Positions 17,041-24,601 of a stretch of 41,450 nucleotides of DNA are shown in pieces. The DNA lies in NCBI RefSeq assembly GCF_001704635.1, contig NZ_MAXF01000146.1, positions 1-41,450 on the forward strand, written 5' to 3'. Numbering within the stretch: the stretch's first letter is position 1; every line of letters begins with the position of its first letter. The translations under genes and the position numbers were made by a program. The notes under the pieces are model-generated. The model saw only the letters and a list, made by a program, of their open reading frames with translations, ran no database searches and was not told the DNA's origin. Origin of the DNA: Streptomyces sparsogenes (GTDB lineage Bacteria; Actinomycetota; Actinomycetes; Streptomycetales; Streptomycetaceae).

Positions 17041-18539
17041 CCCCTCCCCCCGACCATCCGGGCGCCGGCCCCGCGGCCGTGCCTCCCCCCGGATGCCCCG
17101 CCCACACCGCCCCCCGCACCGGCGCCCACCCGGACGACCGCGCCGCCACCACCCGCACCGACGCCCTGGCGGACCTCTTCGGGCCCGAGCACGAAGCCGA
17201 CCCGACGGGCTTCTACGAACGGCTGCGCGCCGAGCACGGCCCGGTCGCCCCCGTCCGGCTCGCCGGCGATCTGCCCGCCTGGCTGCTCCTGGGCTACCGG
17301 GAGAACCTGGAAGTGGCCCGCACCCCCTCCCGCTTCTCCCGCGACTCCCGCCACTGGGGCGACTGGCGGGAGGGCCGGGTCGCCCCCGACTCGCCGCTGC
17401 TGCCGGTGGTCGGCTGGCAGCCCATGTGCACCTTCGCCGACGGCGAGGAGCACGAGCGGCTGCGCACGGCCCTCACCCAGAGCATGAACCGCTTCGACCG
17501 GCGCGGGATCCGCCGCCACGTCACCCGCTTCACCCACCAGCTGGTCGGCGAGTTCGCCGCCGACGGGCACGCCGACCTGGTGACCGGATTCGCGGAGCGG
17601 CTGCCCATGCTGGTGCTCACCCATCTGCTCGGCATGCCCGACGAGGACGGACCGCGCCTGGTCGAGGCCAGCCGCGACCTGATCAAGGGCACCGAGACGG
17701 CCATCAGCAGCAACGAGTACGTCACCAGGACCCTGGAGAACCTGGTGGCGCGCAAGCGCGCCCAGCCCGGCGAGGACCTGGCCTCCTGGCTGCTGAGCCA
17801 CCCCTCCGGGCTGACCGGGGAGGAGGTCGTCCAGCATCTGCGGCTCGTGCTGCTCACCGGCAACGAGACCACCACCAACCTGATGGCCAACACCCTGCGC
17901 ACGGTGCTCACCGACCCGCGCTCCCGCGCCTCCCTGGCCGGCGGTCATATGACCCTGCCGGACGCCATCGAGCACGTGCTGTGGGACGAACCGCCCCTCG
18001 CCGTGATCCCCGGCCGCTGGGCCACCGGCGACACCGAGCTGGCCGGACGCCGGATCAGGGCCGGCGACATGCTGCTGCTCGGCCTGGCCGCCGGAAACGT
18101 CGACCCCGCCATCCGCCCCGACATCACCGCGCCCATGTACGGCAACCGCTCCCACCTGGCCTTCAGCGGCGGACCCCACGAATGCCCCGGCCAGGACATC
18201 GGCCGCGCCATCACGGACACCGGCATCGACGCCCTGCTGCTGCGCCTGCCCGACCTGCGGCTCGCGGTCCCGGAGAGCGAGCTGAGGTGGACCGCCTCGT
18301 GGGTCTCCCGCCACCTCGTCTCCCTGCCCGCCGAGTTCACCCCGCGCCGGGGCGACTGGGACACCCTGGAGACCGAGCGGGGGCTGCTGGGCCCGGACTT
18401 CCTGGACCGCATCGCGTCCGCGCAGGACCCCCTGGAGCCGCGCGCGGAGGTCACCGGGCCCGAGCCCGCCGCACCCCGGCCGTGGTGGCGGTCGCTGTGG
18501 CGCGCCCTCAGGCCCGGGCCACCACGACCCCCACGGTGA
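17037..18539 (+). CDS. cvnE: Conservon cytochrome P450, CYP157-like, lacking the ExxR motif
   Basis: A 500-residue P450, last gene of the conservon. GTG overlaps the cvnD stop. The heme-thiolate motif is FSGGPHECPGQ with Cys383. The I-helix reads LLTGNETTTN. The K-helix, normally ExxR, is EHVLW (Glu312 to Trp316), so the otherwise near-invariant Arg is Leu. This matches the known exception of the CYP157 family, whose members sit in conservons and have forms such as EQSLW. The N-terminal 45 residues and the C-terminal 65 are disordered and proline-rich. Substrate and redox partner are unknown; a role in signalling rather than catabolism is possible. Confidence 0.93.
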   Translation: MTPPPDHPGAGPAAVPPPGCPAHTAPRTGAHPDDRAATTRTDALADLFGPEHEADPTGFYERLRAEHGPVAPVRLAGDLPAWLLLGYRENLEVARTPSRFSRDSRHWGDWREGRVAPDSPLLPVVGWQPMCTFADGEEHERLRTALTQSMNRFDRRGIRRHVTRFTHQLVGEFAADGHADLVTGFAERLPMLVLTHLLGMPDEDGPRLVEASRDLIKGTETAISSNEYVTRTLENLVARKRAQPGEDLASWLLSHPSGLTGEEVVQHLRLVLLTGNETTTNLMANTLRTVLTDPRSRASLAGGHMTLPDAIEHVLWDEPPLAVIPGRWATGDTELAGRRIRAGDMLLLGLAAGNVDPAIRPDITAPMYGNRSHLAFSGGPHECPGQDIGRAITDTGIDALLLRLPDLRLAVPESELRWTASWVSRHLVSLPAEFTPRRGDWDTLETERGLLGPDFLDRIASAQDPLEPRAEVTGPEPAAPRPWWRSLWRALRPGPPRPPR

Positions 18540-18663
18540 GCAGCCCGAGCACCACCCAGCCGAACCAGAGCCACCCATTGCTGCCGAGGGCCACCGAATA
18601 GGCGGTCACCAGGACCAGGCCCCCCACCGTGCACGCTGTCATCGCCTTCGCAGATCCGGGCAT
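18508..18663 (-). CDS. Small two-helix membrane protein (51 residues)
   Basis: ATG at 18663 is preceded by GAGGAGG (about 8 bases), which rejects an upstream start at 18696. The protein has two hydrophobic segments, about residues 10-26 and 30-49, joined by GSNG, so it is a small integral membrane hairpin. No family is recognised with certainty. Its last 10 codons overlap the 3' end of the P450 gene on the other strand by 32 bases, so the two genes are convergent and their ends are antisense to each other. Confidence 0.7.
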   Translation of the reverse strand: MPGSAKAMTACTVGGLVLVTAYSVALGSNGWLWFGWVVLGLLTVGVVVARA

Positions 18664-18730
18664 CCCCGCAACCTCCTCAGCCTTAGGCGGCTCCACCCAT
18701 GGTCTTACGGCAGCCGCCCCCGCCGCTAGA

Positions 18731-18750
18731 GCCCGTCCCTCGAAGAGGGG
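18731..18750. terminator. Short hairpin between minus-strand genes
   Basis: CCCTC-GAA-GAGGG forms a small stem downstream of the ctaG-like gene. Weak evidence for termination. Confidence 0.3.
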
Positions 18751-18786
18751 CGGCCGGCGGCGGGGGCGGCAGGGGCGGGCAGGCCG

Positions 18787-19737
18787 CTAGCGGCCGCGGG
18801 CCTGGAGCGAGGCCAGATAGGCGTTGTACGCCGCCAGCTCCTGATCGCCGTCCCGGTCCGCCGTACGGTCCGCGCGCCGCGCCTGGCGCCGCTCGGACTG
18901 GTACCACTGCGCGAGCAGGGCGACCAGGACGACCACCGAGGGGATCTCGCTGAAGGCCCAGGCGATGCCGCCCGCCGCCGTCTGGTCGGACAGCGCGTCG
19001 ACGCCGAGCGAGGCGGGCGGGTGGTCGTACGTGCCGACCATCGGCTCGCTCGCCATCATCAGGGCGATCCCGAAGAAGGCGTGGAACGGCATGCCCGCGA
19101 ACAGCTCCAGCATCCGCATCACATACCCGGGCCGGTGCGGACCCGGGTCCACCCCCATGATCGGCCAGAAGAAGAACAGCCCCACCAGCAGGAAGTGGCT
19201 CATCATCGCGATGTGCCCGGCCTTGCTCTCCATGAGGAAGTCGAAGAGCGGGGTGAAGTAGAGCCCGTACAGGCTCGCGATGAACATCGGGATCGTGAAC
19301 GCCGGATGGCTGACGACCCGCACATAGCGGCTGTGCAACAGCGCCACCAGCAGCTCCCGGGGCCCCTTGCGGCCGCGCCCGGCCGTCGGCAGGGCCCGCA
19401 GGGTCAGCGTCACCGGAGCGCCGAGCAATAGCAGGATCGGGGCGACCATGCTGACGACCATGTGCTGGACCATGTGCACGCTGAACATGACCATGCCGTA
19501 GTCATTGAGCTTGGTGCACATCACCAGCGCGATGGTGAGCACCCCCACCGCGAACGACACGGACCGCCCCACCGGCCAGCGGTCGCCGCGCCGGGCCAGC
19601 CGCGCCACGCCCCAGCCGTACAGGCCGAGCGCCACCACACAGCCCACCAGGAAGAACGAGTCCCCGCCGAACTCCAGCCCGCGCGAGAGCGTGAACGGCG
19701 GCAGATCCATGGGCATCCCGTGCCCGCTGTGATCCAT
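18787..19737 (-). CDS. Cytochrome c oxidase assembly factor CtaG-like membrane protein
   Basis: A 316-residue polytopic protein of the caa3_CtaG family. ATG at 19737 has GGGAGA upstream and opens MDHSGHGMPMD, a His/Met-rich patch suited to copper. Several hydrophobic helices follow. Conserved pieces are MFSVHMVQHMVVSMVAPILLLLGAP, SHFLLVGLFFFWPIMGVDP and FAGMPFHAFFGIALM. Members act in copper delivery to cytochrome c oxidase at the membrane. It lies alone on the minus strand, 75 bases downstream of pfkA. The extreme C-terminus is charged and Arg/Asp-rich. Confidence 0.9.
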   Translation of the reverse strand: MDHSGHGMPMDLPPFTLSRGLEFGGDSFFLVGCVVALGLYGWGVARLARRGDRWPVGRSVSFAVGVLTIALVMCTKLNDYGMVMFSVHMVQHMVVSMVAPILLLLGAPVTLTLRALPTAGRGRKGPRELLVALLHSRYVRVVSHPAFTIPMFIASLYGLYFTPLFDFLMESKAGHIAMMSHFLLVGLFFFWPIMGVDPGPHRPGYVMRMLELFAGMPFHAFFGIALMMASEPMVGTYDHPPASLGVDALSDQTAAGGIAWAFSEIPSVVVLVALLAQWYQSERRQARRADRTADRDGDQELAAYNAYLASLQARGR

Positions 19738-19812
19738 GTATGTTCTCCCGGTGATACGCGACATCCCGGCGCTTCCCCGCAAGCGCCCCGCACCAGGGTA
19801 GAACCGCTCAGT

Positions 19813-20838
19813 TCACAGCACGCACTCGGCCTCGGCGTACCGCTCGGCCGGGACCGTCTTGAGCCGCTCGACGGCTTCGGCGAGCGGCACCAGCGTGATC
19901 TCCGTGCCGCGCAGCGCCGTCATGCTCCCGAAGTCACCGCGGTGCACGGCCTCGACCGCGTGCCAGCCGAAGCGGGTGGCCAGCACCCGGTCGTACGCCG
20001 TCGGCGTGCCGCCCCGCTGGACATGGCCCAGGATCACCGGCCGGGCCTCCTTGCCCAGGCGCCGCTCCAGCTCGTCGGAGAGCTGCCGGGCCACCCCGGC
20101 GAACCGCTCGTGGCCGTAGACGTCCGTGCCGCCCGACTCGAAGGCCATGGTGCCCTCGCGCGGCTTCGCGCCCTCCGCCACGACCACGATCGCGAACTTC
20201 TTGCCCGCCTCGAACCGCGCCCCGACGACCTCGGTGAGCTCGTCGATGTGGAACGGCCGCTCCGGCACCACGATCGCGTGGGCGCCCGCGGCCATGCCGG
20301 AGTGCAGCGCGATCCACCCGGTGTGCCGCCCCATGACCTCGACGATCAGCACCCGCTGGTGGGACTCCGCGGTGGTCTTCAGCCGGTCCAGGGCCTCGGT
20401 CGCCACCCCGACCGCCGTGTCGAAGCCGAAGGTCACATCGGTGGCCGCGATGTCGTTGTCGATCGTCTTGGGGACGCCGACGATCGGCAGCCCGGAGTCC
20501 GACAGCAGCCGGGCCGCCTTGAGCGTGCCCTCCCCGCCGATCGGGATGATCGCGTCCAGGCCTAGCTCGGCGAGATGCTCCTTGGCGCGCTCCACGCCGT
20601 CGCGCAGCCGGGTGGGCTGCACCCGGGTGGAGCCGAGGATGGTGCCGCCGAGCGCGAGGATGCCGCCCACGGCGTCCAGGTCGAGCTTCCGGTAGTCGCA
20701 CTCGAGCAGGCCCTTCCACCCGTCGTGGAAGCCGATCACCTCGTCGCCGTGGTCGACGACCGCGCGGTGCACGACGGACCTGATGACAGCGTTCAGGCCG
20801 GGGCAGTCGCCGCCGGATGTGAGCACACCAATGCGCAT
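19813..20838 (-). CDS. pfkA: 6-phosphofructokinase
   Basis: A 341-residue phosphofructokinase that phosphorylates fructose 6-phosphate in glycolysis. The opening MRIGVLTSGGDCPGLN is the nucleotide-site motif. The residues that separate ATP from pyrophosphate enzymes line up exactly with E. coli numbering: Gly-Gly-Glu103-Gly104-Thr105 and Lys124 in VPKTIDND. Gly104 favours ATP, Lys124 is typical of pyrophosphate-type enzymes; this mix is known for actinomycete ATP-dependent PFKs (group III). Catalytic TIDND, MGRHTGWIA and HVQRGGTPT are all present. ATG has AGAGGTAAGGG upstream. ATP use is the best prediction. Confidence 0.96.
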   Translation of the reverse strand: MRIGVLTSGGDCPGLNAVIRSVVHRAVVDHGDEVIGFHDGWKGLLECDYRKLDLDAVGGILALGGTILGSTRVQPTRLRDGVERAKEHLAELGLDAIIPIGGEGTLKAARLLSDSGLPIVGVPKTIDNDIAATDVTFGFDTAVGVATEALDRLKTTAESHQRVLIVEVMGRHTGWIALHSGMAAGAHAIVVPERPFHIDELTEVVGARFEAGKKFAIVVVAEGAKPREGTMAFESGGTDVYGHERFAGVARQLSDELERRLGKEARPVILGHVQRGGTPTAYDRVLATRFGWHAVEAVHRGDFGSMTALRGTEITLVPLAEAVERLKTVPAERYAEAECVL

Positions 20839-20898
20839 GGCCCTTACCTCTGCAGTGTGGGCTGACGGCCGGACCGCGTCGTCCGGCGGGACCCCGCC

Positions 20899-20904
20899 AC
20901 CCTA
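20899..20904 (-). promoter_or_regulatory. Possible -10 element for pfkA
   Basis: TTGTAGGGT read on the minus strand contains TAGGGT about 60 bases before the pfkA ATG. No clear -35. Confidence 0.25.
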
Positions 20905-20944
20905 CAAGCGAGGGAGGGGCGGGGCCCCGGTGTGTCCGCCATGC

Positions 20945-20976
20945 GGGCGCCCGGGGGCCCGGACGCCCGGGCGCCC
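20945..20976 (-). terminator. Terminator hairpin downstream of gatD
   Basis: Arms GGGCGCCCGGG (20945-20955) and CCCGGGCGCCC (20966-20976) form a perfect 11-base stem with a 10-base loop, just after the gatD stop. Confidence 0.7.
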
Positions 20977-20992
20977 CCTTTGACGACAGACC

Positions 20993-21721
20993 CTACGAGG
21001 CCTGGGTGGCCGCCGCGATCCGCTCGTCGCGCAGCGCCTCGTACCACTGGTCGTTGACCGGCGGCAGCGCGTTGACGTCCAGCGCCAGCTTGAGCAGCAG
21101 GTCCGCGATGTGCGGGTTGCGCGCCATCACGGGGCCGTGCATGTAGGTGCCGAAGACGGTGTCGTTGTACGCGCCCTCGGTGCCGTCGCCCGTGCCGTTG
21201 CCGTTGCCGAACCGGACGCGCGCGAAGGGGCGCGCGGCCGGGCCCAGGTGGGTGACGCCCTGGTGGTTCTCGAAGCCGGTCAGCGGCGGCAGCCCCAGCC
21301 GGTCGTCGATGTCGGCCAGGACGTCGCCGACGCAGCGCGCGCCCTCGCCCCGGGTGCTGACCACATCGAGCAGCCCCAGGCCCGGCTCGCGCTGGCCGAG
21401 GTCGTTGATGAACTCGTGCCCCAGGATCTGGTAGCCCGCGCACACCGAGAAGACGATCGCGCCGTTGGACACCGCGCGGTTCAGCCCGCCGTCCCGGCGC
21501 AGCCGCTCGGCCGCGAGCCGCTGCGGCCGGTCCTCGCCACCGCCGATCAGGTAGATGTCACCGGAGGTGGGGATCTGCTGGTCGGAACGGACGTCGAGGC
21601 GGGAGACGTCCAGCCCGCGCTGGCGCGCCCGGCGCTCGACGACGAGCGCGTTGCCCTGGTCGCCGTACGTGCTCAGCAGGTCCGGGTAGACCCACACCAG
21701 GCGCAGGCTGTTCTGGTTCAT
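20993..21721 (-). CDS. gatD: Lipid II isoglutaminyl synthase, glutamine amidotransferase subunit
   Basis: A 242-residue class I glutamine amidotransferase. It opens LRLVWVYPDLLSTYGDQGN, as GatD does. The catalytic Cys is in FSVCAGYQILG, the His in FGTYMHGPV; NHQG is also conserved. GatD releases ammonia from glutamine and passes it to MurT, which amidates D-glutamate of the lipid II stem peptide in the cytoplasm. It is distinguished from cobyric acid synthase-type amidotransferases by its short length and by murT directly upstream, separated by 38 bases. AAGGAA lies before the ATG. Confidence 0.95.
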   Translation of the reverse strand: MNQNSLRLVWVYPDLLSTYGDQGNALVVERRARQRGLDVSRLDVRSDQQIPTSGDIYLIGGGEDRPQRLAAERLRRDGGLNRAVSNGAIVFSVCAGYQILGHEFINDLGQREPGLGLLDVVSTRGEGARCVGDVLADIDDRLGLPPLTGFENHQGVTHLGPAARPFARVRFGNGNGTGDGTEGAYNDTVFGTYMHGPVMARNPHIADLLLKLALDVNALPPVNDQWYEALRDERIAAATQAS

Positions 21722-21759
21722 CCGTCGCAATTCCTTGTGCCCTTTTCGCTCGTACGGCC

Positions 21760-22998
21760 TCAGTTGCCCACGCGGCGGCGCAGGTCCTGGAACGCGGTGT
21801 AGTTGGCGATCGTCTCGATCCGCCCGGGCGGGGCGATCCGGACGGCCTCGTCCAGGTTCTCGCAGACCCGGAAGTCCAGGCCGGCGACCTCCAGCCGGAC
21901 CGCCAGGTCCAGCTTGCGGTCGCCGATCACGCAGATCGGGTGCCCGGCGAGCCGGGTGTAGTCCACGTCCCACAGCCAGGAGGTGTCGGTGCCGTCCGCG
22001 CCGCGGGCGTTCACCGACAGGATCACCGGGGTGGGCGGGGGGTCGATGAGGGAGAAGGTCTCCAGCCAGCCGGCGGGGTTCTTGGCCAGCAGCAGCCGGA
22101 GCTGGCGCTCCTCGAAGGTGACCACGTCGTAGCGGCCGGCGACCGCCTGGACCTGGTACATCCGCTCCAGCGCCACCTGCGGCGGCACCCCGAAGGTCGC
22201 CGCGACGGCCGCCGAGGTGGCGGCGTTGGCCTTGTTGGCGCGGCCGGGGAGCTGGAGGTGGATCGGCCAGGCCGAGCCGTGCGGGTCCAGCACGTAGTCG
22301 CCGTTGAGCGCCCAGGTGGGGATGGGGCGGCGGAAGCCGCAGTCGGCGCACACCCAGTCGTCGCCCGGGCGCTGCAGCACGCCGCCGCACGAGGGGCAGG
22401 ACCAGGCGTCGTCCTTCCACTCCTGGCCCGCCGCGACCCAGACCACGTTGGTCGAGGAGGAGGCGGCCCAGACGATCAGCGGGTCGTCCGCGTTGGCGAT
22501 CACCACGGCCTTGGTGCCGGCCAGGCCCTCACGCCACTTCTCGGCGAGCATGCGGGTCTCGGCGGCGCGGTCGAGCTGGTCGCGGGAGAGGTTGAGCAGT
22601 GCGATGGCCTTCGGCTCCGTGTCGCGCGCCACACCGGCGAGGTACTTCTCGTCGACCTCGATCACGCCGTAGCGGGCGTCGGAGCCCCCGGCGAGGGCCG
22701 AGGTGATGCCGGCGGGCATGTTCGCGCCGAGCGCGTTGGAGACGACCGGGCCGGCCGCCCGCAGCGCCTCGGCGATGAGCCGGGTGGTGGTGGTCTTGCC
22801 GTTGGTCGCCGACACCAGGATCACGTCCAGGTGTTGCGCTAGCCTGCGCAGCAGGTCGGGGTCGAGCCGCAGGGCCACCTTGCCGCCGATCACCGATCCG
22901 CTGCCGCGGCCCGCCGCCCGCGACACCGCCGCCGCGGCCTTGCCCGCCGTCACGGCCAGTTTGGCCCGCGGCGACAGCGGCTCCGAGTTGCCTGCCAT
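21760..22998 (-). CDS. murT: Lipid II isoglutaminyl synthase, Mur ligase subunit
   Basis: A 412-residue Mur ligase-like protein. The ATP site is VSATNGKTTTTRLI. A four-Cys zinc ribbon is inserted in the central domain (CPSCGG ... CADCGF), the hallmark of MurT. VEVDEKYL-like IEVDEKYLAGV and NLSRDQLDR are also present, and a C-terminal DUF1727 region follows. It activates the glutamate carboxylate with ATP for amidation by GatD-derived ammonia. Substrate is lipid II; the pair is essential or important in many Gram-positives. ATG has GAGGAGG upstream. It starts the murT-gatD operon. Confidence 0.95.
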   Translation of the reverse strand: MAGNSEPLSPRAKLAVTAGKAAAAVSRAAGRGSGSVIGGKVALRLDPDLLRRLAQHLDVILVSATNGKTTTTRLIAEALRAAGPVVSNALGANMPAGITSALAGGSDARYGVIEVDEKYLAGVARDTEPKAIALLNLSRDQLDRAAETRMLAEKWREGLAGTKAVVIANADDPLIVWAASSSTNVVWVAAGQEWKDDAWSCPSCGGVLQRPGDDWVCADCGFRRPIPTWALNGDYVLDPHGSAWPIHLQLPGRANKANAATSAAVAATFGVPPQVALERMYQVQAVAGRYDVVTFEERQLRLLLAKNPAGWLETFSLIDPPPTPVILSVNARGADGTDTSWLWDVDYTRLAGHPICVIGDRKLDLAVRLEVAGLDFRVCENLDEAVRIAPPGRIETIANYTAFQDLRRRVGN

Positions 22999-23104
22999 CG
23001 TCTTCGTCCTCCTCGCATGCCGGCGCCGCTCCTGCCCCCATGAGGCGCCGGTGGTACGCCCCCTCCGCGCCGAATCGCCAGCCGGGAGGCCACGGTCGGA
23101 GAGC

Positions 23105-23134
23105 AGCCTATCGAGATCCGGGCGCTCTCCCGAA
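23105..23134 (-). promoter_or_regulatory. Probable promoter of murT-gatD
   Basis: On the minus strand TTCGGG, an 18-base spacer and TAGGCT. The -10 is good, the -35 weak. The predicted start is near 23098, leaving a leader of about 100 bases. Confidence 0.4.
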
Positions 23135-23173
23135 TCTCACCCGCACAAACCTGGACGAGTGACCCCCGTCGCC

Positions 23174-23209
23174 GTCGTGAGCGGCGCCGTGAGCGGTGCC
23201 GTGAGCCCC
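23174..23209. repeat. Three near-identical 12-base tandem units (GCCGTGAGCGGY type)
   Basis: The units run GTCGTGAGCGGC, GCCGTGAGCGGT, GCCGTGAGCCCC in the divergent murT/def region. Confidence 0.7.
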
Positions 23210-23221
23210 TCACCGGCCACG

Positions 23222-23227
23222 TAGGCT
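23222..23227 (+). promoter_or_regulatory. -10 element for a leaderless def transcript
   Basis: TAGGCT ends 8 bases before the def ATG, so the transcript should begin at or just before the ATG. No Shine-Dalgarno sequence is present. Confidence 0.45.
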
Positions 23228-23235
23228 TTGGTGCC

Positions 23236-23784
23236 ATGCGAAAAGGCGCGATTCCCGGCAGTCGCGGACTGGTGCGGCCGATGCGGCTGCTCGGCGACCC
23301 GGGGCTGGCCACGCCCTGCGAGGAGGTCACGGTCTTCGACGCGGCCCTCGCCCGGCTGGTGGAGGACATGTACGCGACGATGTACGCGGCGCAGGGCGTC
23401 GGTCTCGCCGCCAACCAGGTGGGGGAGGGGCTGCGGGTCTTCGTCTACGACTGCCCGGACGACGAGGACCGCCGGCATCTGGGGCATGTGGTCAACCCGC
23501 GTCTGGTGGAGGTCGGCGGGGTGACGGTGCGGGGGCCGGAGGGCTGTCTGTCGCTGCCCGGCGTCGAGGCGGGCACCCCGCGCCACGACCACGCGGTCGT
23601 GGCGGGCGTCACGGTGACCGGGGAGCCGGTGCGGGTGGTCGGCACGGGCTTCTTCGCCCGCTGTCTGCAGCACGAGTGCGACCACCTCGACGGGCGTCTG
23701 TTCACCGACCGGCTCACCGGGCTGCGGCGCCGCCGGGCGCTGCGCGCGGCGCGGCGGGCGCCCTGGGCCACGGACACCCCCTAG
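23236..23784 (+). CDS. def: Peptide deformylase
   Basis: A 182-residue peptide deformylase, which removes the formyl group from new polypeptides. The three motifs are GVGLAANQVG, EGCLSLPG (metal Cys) and QHECDHLDG (two metal His and catalytic Glu). Streptomyces usually has several def genes, and this one, with an extra basic C-terminal tail LRRRRALRAARRAP, may be an accessory copy. No ribosome site precedes the ATG; a TAGGCT box close by suggests a leaderless message. It is divergent from murT and convergent with the tetR gene. Confidence 0.95.
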   Translation: MRKGAIPGSRGLVRPMRLLGDPGLATPCEEVTVFDAALARLVEDMYATMYAAQGVGLAANQVGEGLRVFVYDCPDDEDRRHLGHVVNPRLVEVGGVTVRGPEGCLSLPGVEAGTPRHDHAVVAGVTVTGEPVRVVGTGFFARCLQHECDHLDGRLFTDRLTGLRRRRALRAARRAPWATDTP

Positions 23785-23797
23785 CGGCCGGGCGCGC

Positions 23798-24448
23798 TCA
23801 GCGGCCGGGCGCGGCGACGCGGTCGTCCACCGTGGTCAGCCGGCCCCACAGCAGATCGGTGAGGTGCCGCACCAACTGGGCGCGGGAGCAGGGCCGCTCG
23901 CGCAGCCACCAGTCGCCCGCGGCGTGCATCATGCCGACGATGCCGTGTCCCCAGACGCGCGCCACCTCGGTGCCGTCGGGGCCGAGGTCGAGCTGTTCGG
24001 TGATCACCTTGGCCAGCTCCTCGCCGAGCCGGCGCAGCACCGGGGCCGAGTGGCGGCCGATGTCGAAGCCCTGTTCCGCCTGGGGGGCGTCCTCGGCGGG
24101 GTGCATCAGGAAGCGGTAGACCTGGGGCCGCGCCTCTATCGCGGCCAGATAGGTGTCCAGCGTGGCCTCGACGCGCTCCCGGCGGTCGTTGGGGGCGTCG
24201 AGCGCGGCGCGCAGCGAGGCGAGCAGCGCGTCGGTGTGGCGCTTGGCGAGGGCGCGGTAGAGCCCGCTCTTGTCGCCGAAGTGGCGGTACAGGATGGGCT
24301 TGGTGATGCCCGCCTCGGCGGCGATGGCGTTCATCGAGGCGTCGGGCCCGTCGCGCAGCACCACCCGGTCCGCCGCCTCCAGCAGCTCCTTGCGCCGCCG
24401 CTGGGCAGCCTGCCGCTGATCCTCGCGCTGGCCGATGCCGGTGTCCAT
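23798..24448 (-). CDS. TetR-family transcriptional regulator
   Basis: A 216-residue TetR regulator. ATG at 24448 has GGGAGG upstream. The N-terminal DNA-binding domain reads MNAIAAEAGITKPILYRHFGDKSGLY, the classic HTH of the family. The ligand domain is unassigned. It diverges from an acyl-CoA dehydrogenase gene with 153 bases between, in which two palindromes lie. This strongly suggests that it represses that gene and responds to an acyl-CoA or fatty acid; the ligand is inference. Confidence 0.93.
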   Translation of the reverse strand: MDTGIGQREDQRQAAQRRRKELLEAADRVVLRDGPDASMNAIAAEAGITKPILYRHFGDKSGLYRALAKRHTDALLASLRAALDAPNDRRERVEATLDTYLAAIEARPQVYRFLMHPAEDAPQAEQGFDIGRHSAPVLRRLGEELAKVITEQLDLGPDGTEVARVWGHGIVGMMHAAGDWWLRERPCSRAQLVRHLTDLLWGRLTTVDDRVAAPGR

Positions 24449-24536
24449 GAAGTCGCCTCCCGCCCCCTGGTGGTCCTGATGCGCCTGCGCAACGTAACAC
24501 CCCCGGCCCGGGGAGCGGGCGGATCGGCGGCGGGAG

Positions 24537-24566
24537 TTGACATCGTCTACTGGTGGGTAACAGACT
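24537..24566 (+). promoter_or_regulatory. Promoter of the acyl-CoA dehydrogenase gene
   Basis: TTGACA (24537-24542), an 18-base spacer and CAGACT (24561-24566). The predicted start is near 24573, within the palindromes. GGAGGGG precedes the ATG. Confidence 0.5.
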
Positions 24567-24583
24567 CTTGTTACCGATGGTAA
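24556..24583. promoter_or_regulatory. Two overlapping palindromes, likely TetR operator
   Basis: GGTAACA-N6-TGTTACC (24556-24575) has perfect 7-base arms. A second palindrome, TTACC-N3-GGTAA (24571-24583), shares its right arm. They cover the -10 and start region of the divergent promoter. A further half-site GTAACA is at 24494-24499, nearer the tetR gene. Confidence 0.65.
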
Positions 24584-24601
24584 TAGGCAGGTGGAGGGGT
24601 C

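Noticed and set aside
24555..24560. GGGTAA as a SigB-type -10 before the acyl-CoA dehydrogenase gene
   Set aside because: The last base does not fit GGGTAY, and a better TTGACA promoter overlaps it.
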